Shown: positions 30,337-39,287 of the stretch, piece after piece
How the letters are laid out: each line of letters starts with the position of its first letter
Numbering within the stretch: the first letter of the stretch is position 1
NCBI RefSeq assembly: GCF_946151075.1
Contig: NZ_OX267715.1
Coordinates: forward strand, 1,837,881-1,901,880
Direction: 5' to 3'
Source: Neobacillus sp. Marseille-Q6967
GTDB taxonomy: Bacteria; Bacillota; Bacilli; Bacillales; Cytobacillaceae
Length of the DNA: 64,000 nt
The notes under the pieces: generated by a model
Database searches by the model: none
What the model saw: only the letters and a program-made list of their open reading frames with translations
Told to the model about the DNA's origin: nothing
Program-made: the position numbers and the translations under genes

Positions 30337-31095
30337 TTACCCGAACCGTCCTGAAATATATTCTTCCGTCTTTTTGTTTGAAGGATTGGTAAAAATCTTT
30401 TCTGTAACATTATATTCAACTAAGTCGCCCGTTAAAAAGAACGCCGTCTTATCTGATATACGTGATGCCTGGGACATATTATGAGTAACGATAATAATGG
30501 AATAATCCTTTTTTAAATCAATAATTAACTCTTCTACCTTCGCATTGGAAATGGGATCGAGTGCAGAAGATGGCTCATCGAGAAGCATAACTGTCGGTTT
30601 CATGGCAATCGTCCTAGCGATACAAAGGCGCTGCTGCTGTCCACCCGAAAGGGATAAAGCTGATTTGTGGAGTCTGTCCTTCACTTCATCCCATAACGCT
30701 GCCTTTTTCAGGCTCTCCTCTACAATTTCATCCAACTGACTTTTTTTTCTGATCCCATTATATTTTAGAGCGTGGGTTATATTGTCATATATAGATTTCG
30801 GAAAAGGATTGGGTTTCTGAAAGACCATACCAATTTCTTTACGTAATGCCACAACATTAATTTGCTCAGATAGCAAATTTATGTCTTCATAAAGGATTTC
30901 CCCATCTGCTCTTGCCCCTGGAATTAAATCATTCATTCGATTAATAGTACGCAAGAATGTTGACTTTCCACAGCCCGAAGGTCCGATAAGTGCAGTAATA
31001 GAATTTTTTTCAATATCCATCGAAATTCCATTAACAGCACGCTTCTCGCCATAAAAAATTTCTAAATTTTTTACTTGTAATATAAGTTCATTCAC
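30337..31095 (-). CDS. pstB: Phosphate ABC transporter ATPase, second copy
   Basis: 252 residues. Same domain order as its neighbour: Walker [39 protein letters not shown]. Similarity is high but not near identity, so it is an old duplication. ATG at 31095. Whether the two ATPases form a heterodimer or alternate in the transporter cannot be told from sequence. Confidence 0.96.
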   Translation of the reverse strand: MNELILQVKNLEIFYGEKRAVNGISMDIEKNSITALIGPSGCGKSTFLRTINRMNDLIPGARADGEILYEDINLLSEQINVVALRKEIGMVFQKPNPFPKSIYDNITHALKYNGIRKKSQLDEIVEESLKKAALWDEVKDRLHKSALSLSGGQQQRLCIARTIAMKPTVMLLDEPSSALDPISNAKVEELIIDLKKDYSIIIVTHNMSQASRISDKTAFFLTGDLVEYNVTEKIFTNPSNKKTEEYISGRFG

Positions 31096-31112
31096 ATCAT
31101 CTCACCAGCCTT

Positions 31113-32000
31113 TTATTTCGTTGCCGTGATTCTTCTATGAATTCGGCTGCCAATCCACCTTGCTAATAAATTAAAGATTAAAACTGAAATAACTAAAACA
31201 GCAGCCGATCCATTTGAAACCTCTTCAATATCTGGAATTAACCCTTGAGTATTAACAGACCAAATATGCACAGCAAGTGTTTCTGCAGGACGAAAGATAT
31301 TTAAGGGGGATCGCTCAGAAAATGGGTTCCAATCCATATAATTCAATCTTGGTGTAGAGAGGCCGGCGGTAAATAATAAGGCTGCAGCTTCACCAAACAC
31401 ACGCCCGGAAGCAAGAATAGCACCCGTTAAAATGGATGGAAAAGCACTTGGCAATAGAATTGTCTTTATGGTATGCCAATGAGTAATTCCAAGTGCAAGA
31501 CTACCTTCCTTTAATTCACGCGGGACCGAACGGATCGCATCTTCGCTGACACGCACTAAAACAGGAAGGTTAAAGACAGTAAGGGCTAATGCACCTCCTA
31601 AAATGGTATAACCCCAGCCCGTTAAGTTAACAAACATTAATAGACCAAACATACCAATCACAATCGACGGCAGTGAGGACAAAACTTCAATACAGGACCT
31701 AATAATATTTGTCACCTTTCCAGGCTTGGCATACTCAGCCATATAAATTCCGCCGCCTAATCCAAGTGGTACCGAAATTAACATTGTTAAAACCAAAATA
31801 TAAAATGAATTAAATAATTGATCCCGAATACCGCCGCCGGCACGAACATTACTAGAGGGCGATGTTAAAAAATCCAGCGATACGTGAGCTAATCCATTCA
31901 CTAAGATATACGAAAACAATCCAATTAATATTGAGATAATAATGACTGCGATCGTAATAAATACACCTGTGGCAATCCGATCTGCTGACCTGCTGTTCAT
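31113..32000 (-). CDS. pstA: Phosphate ABC transporter permease PstA
   Basis: 295 residues from the ATG at 32000, chosen because AAGGAGG precedes it by eight bases; the frame extends further upstream but inside pstC. Six membrane segments, with the permease EAA loop in the SLALGITHWHTIKTILLP region. Start and pstC stop share one base (TAATG), showing translational coupling. Confidence 0.95.
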   Translation of the reverse strand: MNSRSADRIATGVFITIAVIIISILIGLFSYILVNGLAHVSLDFLTSPSSNVRAGGGIRDQLFNSFYILVLTMLISVPLGLGGGIYMAEYAKPGKVTNIIRSCIEVLSSLPSIVIGMFGLLMFVNLTGWGYTILGGALALTVFNLPVLVRVSEDAIRSVPRELKEGSLALGITHWHTIKTILLPSAFPSILTGAILASGRVFGEAAALLFTAGLSTPRLNYMDWNPFSERSPLNIFRPAETLAVHIWSVNTQGLIPDIEEVSNGSAAVLVISVLIFNLLARWIGSRIHRRITATK

Positions 32001-32920
32001 TACATTTTCCTCCTTGATGAAAAATAACGAATAAGGATGATAAATACGAACGACATAATTAAAAGAATTAAGCCCATTGACCACAGTGTATTATTTTCTA
32101 CACTTCCGTAAGTTGTATGACCCATATTTAACGTAATGATAGTCGTTAATGTGGCTGATGCATCGATAAAACTTGAAGGTAAATCTCTTACATTCCCAAT
32201 GACCATTTGGACCGCTAACGCTTCCCCAAATGCTCTTGCCATTCCAAGAATAACAGCCGTCAAAAGCGTTGGTAATGCTGCAGGTATTAATACTTTACGA
32301 ATTGTTTGCCACCGGGTAGCACCTAAAGCATAGGAACCTTCACGAAGTGTTTTGGGTAATGAACTCATTGCGTCAGTGGCAATACTTGTTATTGTTGGCA
32401 AAATCATAATTGAAAGCACGATCGTTCCTGCTAACAAGCTGAACCCAAGACCTCCAATATTTTCTCTTATAAAAGGAACTAATACCGAAAGTCCAATAAA
32501 CCCATAAACAACAGATGGAATACCGACTAAAAGCTCTATTACGGGCTGCAGGACTTTTTTTCCCCAGGAAGGAGCAATTTCTGTCATAAAAATGGCAGCA
32601 CCAATCCCAAGTGGTGCGGCAACCAGTGCAGAAAGAAAGGTTACTGCAAATGAACCAAATATAAATGGTAACGCGCCATATGCAGGATTTGCTTTATTTG
32701 TAGGATTCCATTTAGTGCTAGTTAAGAATTCAATCGGGCTTACACCATTCTTTAGAAAAGATTGTAAACCCTTTGTTCCTAAAAATATGGTTATGGATAT
32801 GGTAACGGAAATCATAATGACCGCACATAATATTACAAGAAACTTTCCGCGCATTTCATTACCCAATCCATTTTTCCCAGACTTCAATAATCGATCTTTA
32901 GCAGGAATTGTTTTTTCCAT
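32000..32920 (-). CDS. pstC: Phosphate ABC transporter permease PstC
   Basis: 306 residues, six membrane segments after a charged N-terminus; EAA loop near GSYALGATRWQTIRKVLIP. Forms the channel with PstA. ATG at 32920; a GAGGGG site lies rather far (about 14 bases). Follows pstS by 66 bases and couples to pstA by a one-base overlap. Confidence 0.95.
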   Translation of the reverse strand: MEKTIPAKDRLLKSGKNGLGNEMRGKFLVILCAVIMISVTISITIFLGTKGLQSFLKNGVSPIEFLTSTKWNPTNKANPAYGALPFIFGSFAVTFLSALVAAPLGIGAAIFMTEIAPSWGKKVLQPVIELLVGIPSVVYGFIGLSVLVPFIRENIGGLGFSLLAGTIVLSIMILPTITSIATDAMSSLPKTLREGSYALGATRWQTIRKVLIPAALPTLLTAVILGMARAFGEALAVQMVIGNVRDLPSSFIDASATLTTIITLNMGHTTYGSVENNTLWSMGLILLIMSFVFIILIRYFSSRRKM

Positions 32921-32986
32921 AATTGCAACAAAACACCCCTCTACGACTTAATAGGGTAAATGCCCATGCATCTACCCATTTTCATT

Positions 32987-33895
32987 TTAAAGATTTTTTA
33001 TATTACCCTCGACATCCCGCTCTACTTTCATTTTTGTCACTGGTAAATAGCCTTGTTCCTTTAACAACGTGTTTTGGATATCGTCAGACATTAAATAATC
33101 AAGGAATGCTTTTACAAGACCCTCTGGCTCGCCTTTTGTATAAGAATGCTGGTATGCCCAAATGGGAAATTTACCACTTTGAACATTTTCTTCCGTCGGT
33201 TCGACCCCATCAATTGAAAGAGGGGTAATCGAATCATCTGTAAAGTAGGAGAAAGCCAAATATCCAACGGCACCTTCAGTTTCCGTTAAAATCTTTTTAA
33301 CCGTGTTAGAGGAATCTTCCGTAATCCCTTCAGCAGGGGTTGCACCATCAAGAGCAAATTTATTAAAAATAGCACGAGTACCAGAAGCGTCCGGACGGTT
33401 CACTAGTACAATCTCCTGGTCTTTTCCTCCAAGTTCCTTCCAGTTCGTAATTTTACCTGTAAAAACTTTTATTAAATCTGCTTTTGATATATCTTTAATA
33501 CCTACGTTAGGATTAACTGCAGCTGTAATACCTACTACAGCCACTTTATGATCTACAAGCTCATCCGCAGCGATTCCCTCTTTTTCTTCAGCAAAAACGT
33601 CTGAATTTCCAATATCAACTGATCCTTCAGCAACTTGTGATAAGCCTGTACCTGATCCACCTGCATTCACTTGAATATCTGCACCAGGGTTTTCAGCCAT
33701 AAATTCTTCCGCTGCAGCTGCTACTAAAGGCTGCATTGCAGAAGATCCGGAGACTACTAGTGATCCTGAAAGGTCGTCTCCATTTCCACCACCAGCATTA
33801 TTATTGTCTCCATTGTTTCCGCCTCCACAGGCAGATGAGAACACCATTAAAGCTGCAATTATGATGAATATCCAAGTCTTTTTCATCCATTCCAT
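32987..33895 (-). CDS. pstS: Phosphate-binding lipoprotein PstS
   Basis: 302 residues from the ATG at 33895, which has TGGAGGT eight bases before it. Signal peptide ends in FSSAC, so Cys is probably lipidated although the -3 residue is Ser rather than Leu. Then a Gly/Asn-rich linker and a PBP fold with VSGSSAMQPLV and AGGSGTGLSQVAEG phosphate-contact loops. Captures phosphate outside the membrane for PstCA. First gene of the operon. Confidence 0.95.
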   Translation of the reverse strand: MEWMKKTWIFIIIAALMVFSSACGGGNNGDNNNAGGGNGDDLSGSLVVSGSSAMQPLVAAAAEEFMAENPGADIQVNAGGSGTGLSQVAEGSVDIGNSDVFAEEKEGIAADELVDHKVAVVGITAAVNPNVGIKDISKADLIKVFTGKITNWKELGGKDQEIVLVNRPDASGTRAIFNKFALDGATPAEGITEDSSNTVKKILTETEGAVGYLAFSYFTDDSITPLSIDGVEPTEENVQSGKFPIWAYQHSYTKGEPEGLVKAFLDYLMSDDIQNTLLKEQGYLPVTKMKVERDVEGNIKNL

Positions 33896-33942
33896 GTTTT
33901 GAACCTCCAAAATTGTTTTTTGTTTAAGCTTGCCTCACTTGA

Positions 33943-33970
33943 TGAATAATAACTCTAAATTGATTGAAAA
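33943..33970 (-). promoter_or_regulatory. Possible PhoP box upstream of pstS
   Basis: Three TTAACA-like hexamers on the minus strand (TTTTCA, TTTAGA, TATTCA) at exact 11-base spacing, 48-75 bases before the pstS start. Matches to consensus are partial, so weak by itself; the gene's known PhoPR control makes it plausible. Confidence 0.35.
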
Positions 33971-34052
33971 TTCCTTTTCACTTTTATTAGAATGCCTACA
34001 ATAAAAAAGATTTATGAAAGGTTACTAAAAAATTATTTAAGAGAGGGTTATC

Positions 34053-34268
34053 ATGTCAGATATAAAACAAAACAAAATTTCAGCTGAAGATGCTAACATA
34101 AAAATGAGTAAACAATTTAAGGATTATAGTGAACGTGGATCAAATGCGGTGAATTCCGAAGCAGAGAGGGCAAATCAAGAGATACAGGAACAATTTTACG
34201 GAGACAATGAAGAAAACCAATTACTTCCCTTTCACATTGATGTAAATAATCCCCCAATAAAAAAATAA
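34053..34268 (+). CDS. Small hydrophilic hypothetical protein
   Basis: 71 residues, ATG at 34053 behind AAGAGAGGG. Almost no hydrophobic run, rich in Asn, Glu, Gln and Lys, no Cys or Trp, so probably extended or disordered; composition recalls small acid-soluble or other spore-coat-region peptides, but no SASP cleavage motif is seen. Divergent from pstS and followed by a strong terminator. Function unknown. Confidence 0.65.
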   Translation: MSDIKQNKISAEDANIKMSKQFKDYSERGSNAVNSEAERANQEIQEQFYGDNEENQLLPFHIDVNNPPIKK

Positions 34269-34290
34269 TCTATTAAAACTATTCAACGAG

Positions 34291-34320
34291 AAAAGAGCGG
34301 TTAAACCGCTCTTTTTTGTA
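34291..34320 (+). terminator. Terminator of the small hydrophilic protein gene
   Basis: AAAAGAGCGGTT / AACCGCTCTTTT hairpin with one-base loop followed by TTTTTT. Confidence 0.9.
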
Positions 34321-34465
34321 AAACTTTCACTAATTTATACTAACGATTTGATAATATGTAATGAAAATTACAAGAAAATGTAACCTGTTTTTTAAAAGGA
34401 TGAAAACTATTTATGGGATAATCATTACTTCAGGATTCATTATGATTACTTAGGTGGTGCCCAGT

Positions 34466-35422
34466 TTGACACGGAAGGAAAAGAAAAGAATTAGAGTTAG
34501 ATGGGGGAGAATATTTTTTGCTCTTATACTATTAAGTATCTTTATAGTTGGTCTTTTTCATATTTTTCAATACATAGAAGGAACGGTAAAAACACTCAAC
34601 CAACCACTTAAAAAAGTTGAGGGAAAAGATTCTTTTCAAGGTGAGGAGAATAAACTAGATGCTATAAATGTTCTATTATTAGGAAGTGACTCACGGGGAG
34701 AAGAACAAGCACGAACGGATACAATTATGGTAGCCCATTATGATCCTCAGACTCATCAAATCAAATTGATCTCTCTCATGCGTGATATGCTGGTTTCTGT
34801 GCCTGACCATGGTCAGCAAAAATTAAATGCCGCCTTTTCCTTTGGTGGTCCAGAGTTACTTAGGGAAACGATTAAAGAGAATTTCGGGTTGGATCTACAT
34901 TATTATGCGATTGTTGACTTTAAAGGATTTGAAAAAGCGGTCGATCTCCTCGTTCCAAATGGAATTGAGGTAGAGGTACCTTATGAAATGTCTTATGGTA
35001 TAGACGTGAAGATAGAGGAAGGAAAACAACAATTACATGGTAAAGAGTTGTTAGGATATGTTCGGTTTCGGCATGATCATCTTAGTGACTTCGGACGGGT
35101 ACAAAGACAGCAAGAAGTCCTCTCAAAGCTAAAGGAAGAAGCTGTAGGGCCACAAAGTCTTGTAAAACTTCCTGAGCTCTTAGATCTGTTACATACATAC
35201 ATAGATACCAATATTGATAGTTCTACTCTGTTGACCATAGGAAAAGATATTTTTACGAAGAAAAGTAGTAATGTAGATTCATTACGTATCCCTGAAGATG
35301 GTAGTTTTGAAAATCTTAATCATGAAGAGCTTGGTGAAGTGTTAGAAGTAGATTTTTATCAAAATAAAGAAGCGTTAGAAAATTTTTTAGAAGAGAAAAG
35401 TGTTGCTCAACATGAAGAATAA
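34466..35422 (+). CDS. LytR-CpsA-Psr (LCP) family cell-wall ligase
   Basis: 318 residues from the TTG at 34466, chosen because AGGTGG lies eight bases before it; GTGs at 34454/34457 have none. Short basic cytosolic end, one membrane segment near residue 15-38, then the extracellular LCP domain: LLLGSDSRGEEQARTDTIMV, SLMRDMLVSVP with the phosphate-binding Arg, and VRFRHDHLSDFGRVQRQQ. Such enzymes attach teichoic acid or other glycopolymers to peptidoglycan (TagT/U/V). Monocistronic. Which polymer is unknown. Confidence 0.92.
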   Translation: MTRKEKKRIRVRWGRIFFALILLSIFIVGLFHIFQYIEGTVKTLNQPLKKVEGKDSFQGEENKLDAINVLLLGSDSRGEEQARTDTIMVAHYDPQTHQIKLISLMRDMLVSVPDHGQQKLNAAFSFGGPELLRETIKENFGLDLHYYAIVDFKGFEKAVDLLVPNGIEVEVPYEMSYGIDVKIEEGKQQLHGKELLGYVRFRHDHLSDFGRVQRQQEVLSKLKEEAVGPQSLVKLPELLDLLHTYIDTNIDSSTLLTIGKDIFTKKSSNVDSLRIPEDGSFENLNHEELGEVLEVDFYQNKEALENFLEEKSVAQHEE

Positions 35423-35423
35423 C

Positions 35424-35462
35424 AAAAAGAAGTGGCGGGTCTCCCCTGCCACTTCTTTTATA
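35424..35462. terminator. Bidirectional terminator between the LCP gene and phoD
   Basis: AAAGAAGTGGC / GCCACTTCTTT arms with A and T runs outside; lies between converging genes. Confidence 0.85.
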
Positions 35463-35486
35463 AAGGTTTTAAGCAAGTCATTTACG

Positions 35487-37241
35487 TTAATTAGTTACGC
35501 CTTCTTTTTTGCGCTTTTTCTCTAGTTGCTTCTCATGAGCGCGGGCATGGGCACGGTGACGGTCTTCTTCCACTTCATTCGACATCTGGATACCCATAGG
35601 GACAGTATTGGCCTCTATTTCCTTGAGTCCTTTCTGGTCTTTTTCAAAAATAAATGACGCTCTTGTTGAAATATCTGCTCCAGGCTTGGTTACAAAAGGA
35701 ACAACACGGTAATCCGCACGCCATTGTTGTGGAGTAACCTGACAACGAACGTAACCGCGGTAATTATTAAAGAATTTGATGTGCGGGTTGTCTGCTAAAG
35801 ATTTCGCCGTGTCGGCACGCCAGTCTGATCCGTCTCCACCGGATGTAATAGAAGTTCCGACAAACTCTGCTCCAAAAATAGCTGCCTCTGGATTGTTGTA
35901 ATCAGTTGTCAGGTTGGAAGCCCAGCTTGCATGTACATCTCCAGTAAGAACAATCATGTTGTTGATGTCTTTGCTAGCAACAAAGTCGGTAATATGTTGG
36001 CGTGCAGCCGGATAGCCGTCCCATGAATCCATGCTGAATTTTGGAGCCGTGCTGGATCCCGATTTGCGCTGCGCAAAGAAAATTTGCTGAGCTAAAACAT
36101 TCCATTGAGATTTTGAGTTCCCTAGATTGTCTAGCAGCCATTTTTGTTGTTCTGCACCAAGCAGAGTTCGGTTTGGATCCAATGATTCCGCTGTATGAGC
36201 TTTTGAACCATCCCCATTCGCTTGGTCATCACGGTACTGGCGCGTATCCAAAACATAGAAATTCGCTAAATCGCCATAAGTGAAATCCCTGTATAATTGC
36301 ATGCCGCCATCGTGAGGCAATGATGACCTGCGGAGCGGCATGTGTTCGTAGTATGCCTGGTACGCAGCTGCACGGCGCTTGATAAACTCTTCGACAGACT
36401 GTCCTTTTTCCGGAATTACATTGGCGTAATTGTTTTCCACTTCATGGTCATCCCATGTCACAACCCATGGAAATGCAGCGTGTGCAGCCTGTAGGTGTTC
36501 ATCTGAACGATATTGTGCATGGCGATTGCGATAATCTTCAATCGTGATAATCTCATCGCCTTTGTGGGCACGGACATTTCCTGTTGGCGACAAATACTCG
36601 TTTGTACCGTATTCATATATGTAATCGCCTAAGTGGAACACAAGGTCGAGCTCCTCATTCGCCATATGCTTGTACGCAGTGAAATAGCCGTGTTCATACT
36701 GCTGACAGGAAGCAAATGCAAACGTCATGCTCGCTACACTGGAACCTGCTGCCGGAAGGGTTTTTGTTTTTCCAACTGGGCTGATTTCATTACCGCTTTT
36801 GAAACGGTAATAGTAAATGGTATTCGACTTCAAGCCGCTTACTTCTACATGGACAGAGTGTGCGAGGCTTGGTGACGCATGTTCTGTTCCCCGCTTTATT
36901 ACGTTACGGAAGTTTGCATCAGTTGCTAGCTCCCAATTGACTGGAACGATATGATCTGGCATCCCACCGCCATTTAACGGATCCGGCGCTAACCTTGTCC
37001 ATAAAACAACACTTTCTGAAAGCGGATCGCCTGAAGCAACACCAAGTGTAAAAGGTTATTCGCTGAAATTTGGAGCGGCATCTACTTTAAATCCTCCCAA
37101 TGATTGAGCAATTGTCAGCCCAAGGGACAGCCCCGCAATCTTTCCGGCTCCATGAAGGAAGCTGCGGCGGTCAATATTCTTTTTAAAATTTTGTTCGTTA
37201 AACTTTCGAATTAATTCCTCCAAAGACTTCTCATTTGTCAT
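35487..37241 (-). pseudogene. phoD: PhoD phosphodiesterase/alkaline phosphatase, interrupted by an in-frame TAA
   Basis: About 584 codons from the ATG at 37241 (GAGAGGGGAAG before it), matching B. subtilis PhoD. N-terminal twin-arginine signal DRRSFLHGAGKIAG, then mature enzyme with HLGDYIYEYG, WDDHEVENNY, LTGDVHASW metal motifs, all intact. A single TAA at 37056-37058 lies in frame between APNFSE and PFTLGVASGDP, where the B. subtilis protein has Tyr as I recall. No frameshift is involved. Downstream of the stop the frame stays open for 523 codons, consistent with a recent nonsense change or a base error. The first usable start after the stop (36962) would give a protein without export signal. 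Confidence 0.88.
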
Positions 37242-37265
37242 AATTTCTTCCCCTCTCAAATTCAT

Positions 37266-37618
37266 TTTCTTAAAACACAGTTTGAATTATAGAGGGCATT
37301 TGTTAACAGAATATTGAAGATATGTAAATCAAAAAATAGACTTCAACGTCAGGTAGTAAATTGTTATCAATACTTTCGACTCTGAAGGAAATGAATTTTA
37401 TAATTAAGAATATCCACTTTTTTCAATCAACGGTATATTTTCACTATTTTTTCTAGTCTCTATCTCCTATTTTTCTTAATAATCTCTTTATAAAAAACTT
37501 ACAAATCTACTAAAACTTTTCCTTTATAGACGTTTTTACGGAATATTTTTTCTGCCTTTGATATTAGTCCAAGCATTTTATCACTTTTTCAATATATTAA
37601 TCATGAGGTGATGAAAAC
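37266..37618. other. Divergent region between phoD and the amidase gene, 353 bases
   Basis: AT-rich. The left end holds the phoD promoter and PhoP-box repeats (37286-37328). The rest has no open frame with a ribosome site and no clear hairpin; GAGGTGATG at its right end serves the amidase. Confidence 0.5.
37286..37328 (-). promoter_or_regulatory. phoD promoter with candidate PhoP box
   Basis: On the minus strand TTTACA, TCAATA and TTAACA lie at exact 11-base steps (37301-37328), followed 9 bases later by TATAAT (37286-37291). Such repeats are the PhoP recognition pattern in Bacillus. Confidence 0.6.
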
Positions 37619-38380
37619 ATGGTTAAGGTTTTTATTGATCCTGGACATGGCGGTTCGGACCCTGGCGCTGTGGGGAATGGTTTACAGGAAAAGACTCTTA
37701 CTTTCCAAATAGCTACAACCCTAAGAGATATTCTACTAAATGAATATGAAGGTGTTTCCGTCTTAATGAGCAGGACAGGCGATCAGACTGTCAGCTTAAG
37801 TCAAAGAACAGATGCAGCAAATAATTGGGGAGCTGACTTTTATCTCTCCATCCATATCAATGCCGGTGGAGGAACAGGCTTCGAAAGTTATGTCTATCCA
37901 GGAGTAGCTGCCCCTACTACCACTTACCAGGATATCATTCATGAAGAGATTCTAAAGGTAGTAGAATTTGCAAATCGTGGTGAAAAAACAGCTAATTTCC
38001 ATGTATTAAGAGAATCAAACATGCCAGCGTTGTTGACGGAAAATGGCTTTATCGATAATACCAACGACGCTAACAAACTAAAATCATCCAGTTTCTTAGC
38101 CGCAATTGCAAGAGGACACGCTAATGGAATCGCAAGGGCATTTAGTTTGACGAAAAAACCAACTGCTCTCTATAAAGTCCAAATCGGCGCTTTTCGTATT
38201 AAATCGAATGCGGACAACCTAGCTGCAGAGGCAAGAGCCAAAGGATTTGATGCTGTTGTTTTATTAAGAGATGGTCTTTACAAGGTACAAATCGGTGCTT
38301 TTGCATCAAAAGAAAATGCAGACTCTTTAGCTGCTAAAGCAAGGGCCGCCGGATTTGATGCCATCGTCTATTTAGAATAA
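37619..38380 (+). CDS. N-acetylmuramoyl-L-alanine amidase with two SPOR-type repeats
   Basis: 253 residues. Amidase_3 domain (1-175): FIDPGHGGSDPGAVG with a zinc His near 9, an EKT Glu near 24, SIHINAGGG with His near 78, and LTENGFIDN with catalytic Glu near 140. Then two near-identical repeats (ALYKVQIGAF and GLYKVQIGAF, about 36 residues apart) of SPOR type, which bind denuded glycan. Cleaves the peptide from muramic acid. There is no signal peptide, so release would be by mother-cell or phage-like lysis. ATG at 37619 behind GAGGTGATG. Confidence 0.92.
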   Translation: MVKVFIDPGHGGSDPGAVGNGLQEKTLTFQIATTLRDILLNEYEGVSVLMSRTGDQTVSLSQRTDAANNWGADFYLSIHINAGGGTGFESYVYPGVAAPTTTYQDIIHEEILKVVEFANRGEKTANFHVLRESNMPALLTENGFIDNTNDANKLKSSSFLAAIARGHANGIARAFSLTKKPTALYKVQIGAFRIKSNADNLAAEARAKGFDAVVLLRDGLYKVQIGAFASKENADSLAAKARAAGFDAIVYLE

Positions 38381-38404
38381 TAAGACCTTTTAAGATAAAA
38401 GACT

Positions 38405-38436
38405 AAAGGAAGCTCTTAATTGGGCTTCCTTTTCTA
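38405..38436 (+). terminator. Amidase terminator
   Basis: AAAGGAAGC / GCTTCCTTT hairpin followed by TTCTATTGC. Confidence 0.7.
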
Positions 38437-38516
38437 TTGCTTTTGATAGACATAGAGTCCTCTATTAAATTTATATTTCTATTCCTTATTGGTAAGACGC
38501 GGTTGAATAATCGGGG

Positions 38517-39206
38517 TTTTGTCCTTCCCAACCTCAATGAAAGACATTTTGCTTTATGCTCCTTCATAACCTCGATGAAAGACATTTTGCTTCATGCTCC
38601 GGATGGTTTTGTCCTTCATAACCTCGATGAAGGACATTTCACTTTCAATTCCGGAAGGTTTTGTCCTTCACACCCTCGATGAAGGACATTTCACTTCCGA
38701 TTCCGAAAAATTTTGTCCTTCATAACCTCGATGAAGGACATTTTGCTTCATGCTCCGGATGGTTTTGTCCTTCATAACCTCGATGAAGGACATTTCACTT
38801 TCAATTCCGGAAGGTTTTGTCCTTCACACCCTCGATGAAGGACATTTCACTTCCGATTCCGAAAAATTTTGTCCTTCATAACCTCGATGAAGGACATTTC
38901 ACTTCCGATTCCGAAAAATTTTGTCCTTCATAACCTCGATGAAGGACATTTTGCTTCATGCTCCGGATGGTTTTGTCCTTCATAACCTCGATGAAGGACA
39001 TTTCGCTACTGATCCCGGATGGTTTTGTCCTTCATAACCTCGATGAAGGACATTTCGCTACTGATCCCGGATGGTTTTGTCCTTCATAACCTCGATGAAG
39101 GACATTTCACTTTCAATTCCGGAAGGTTTTGTCCTTCACACCCCCAATGAAGGGCACTTTCCCTACGCTATCAAGAAATTTTGTCCTTCACATTCAGGAT
39201 CAACTG
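38517..39206. repeat. Tandem array of 52-bp palindromic units
   Basis: From 38607 to 39179 the motif TTTTGTCC recurs at exactly 52-base steps (38607, 38659, 38711, 38763, 38815, 38867, 38919, 38971, 39023, 39075, 39127, 39179): eleven full units plus a partial. Two worn units precede it (38517 and about 38555, with a 14-base loss). Each unit has a 33-base core with arms TGTCCTTCAT and ATGAAGGACA around a 7-base loop, plus a 19-base linker of four recurring kinds, ending GGATGG, GGAAGG or GAAAAA. Edge units are the most diverged. 52 is not a multiple of three, so it is not coding. It lies between the amidase terminator and that of the signalling operon. Confidence 0.95.
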
Positions 39207-39230
39207 ATTAAAGTTTTACTCCAGAAACGA

Positions 39231-39264
39231 GAAAAAAAAGCCCCAGAATGATTATTCTGGGGCT
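39231..39264 (-). terminator. Terminator of the signalling operon
   Basis: Perfect 11-base arms AGCCCCAGAAT / ATTCTGGGGCT (39239-39249, 39254-39264), then eight T on the minus strand. Confidence 0.95.
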
Positions 39265-39287
39265 GCTAAACTTCAAAAACTGTTAAT

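Noticed and set aside
38437..38682. 81-codon plus-strand ORF over the repeat
   Set aside because: The frame crosses out-of-phase repeat units and has no ribosome site; it is a by-product of the repeat.
38517..39206. CRISPR array
   Set aside because: Linkers are only 19 bases, recur in a few types, and no cas genes are present; the palindromic units at strict 52-base period fit a satellite-like repeat.
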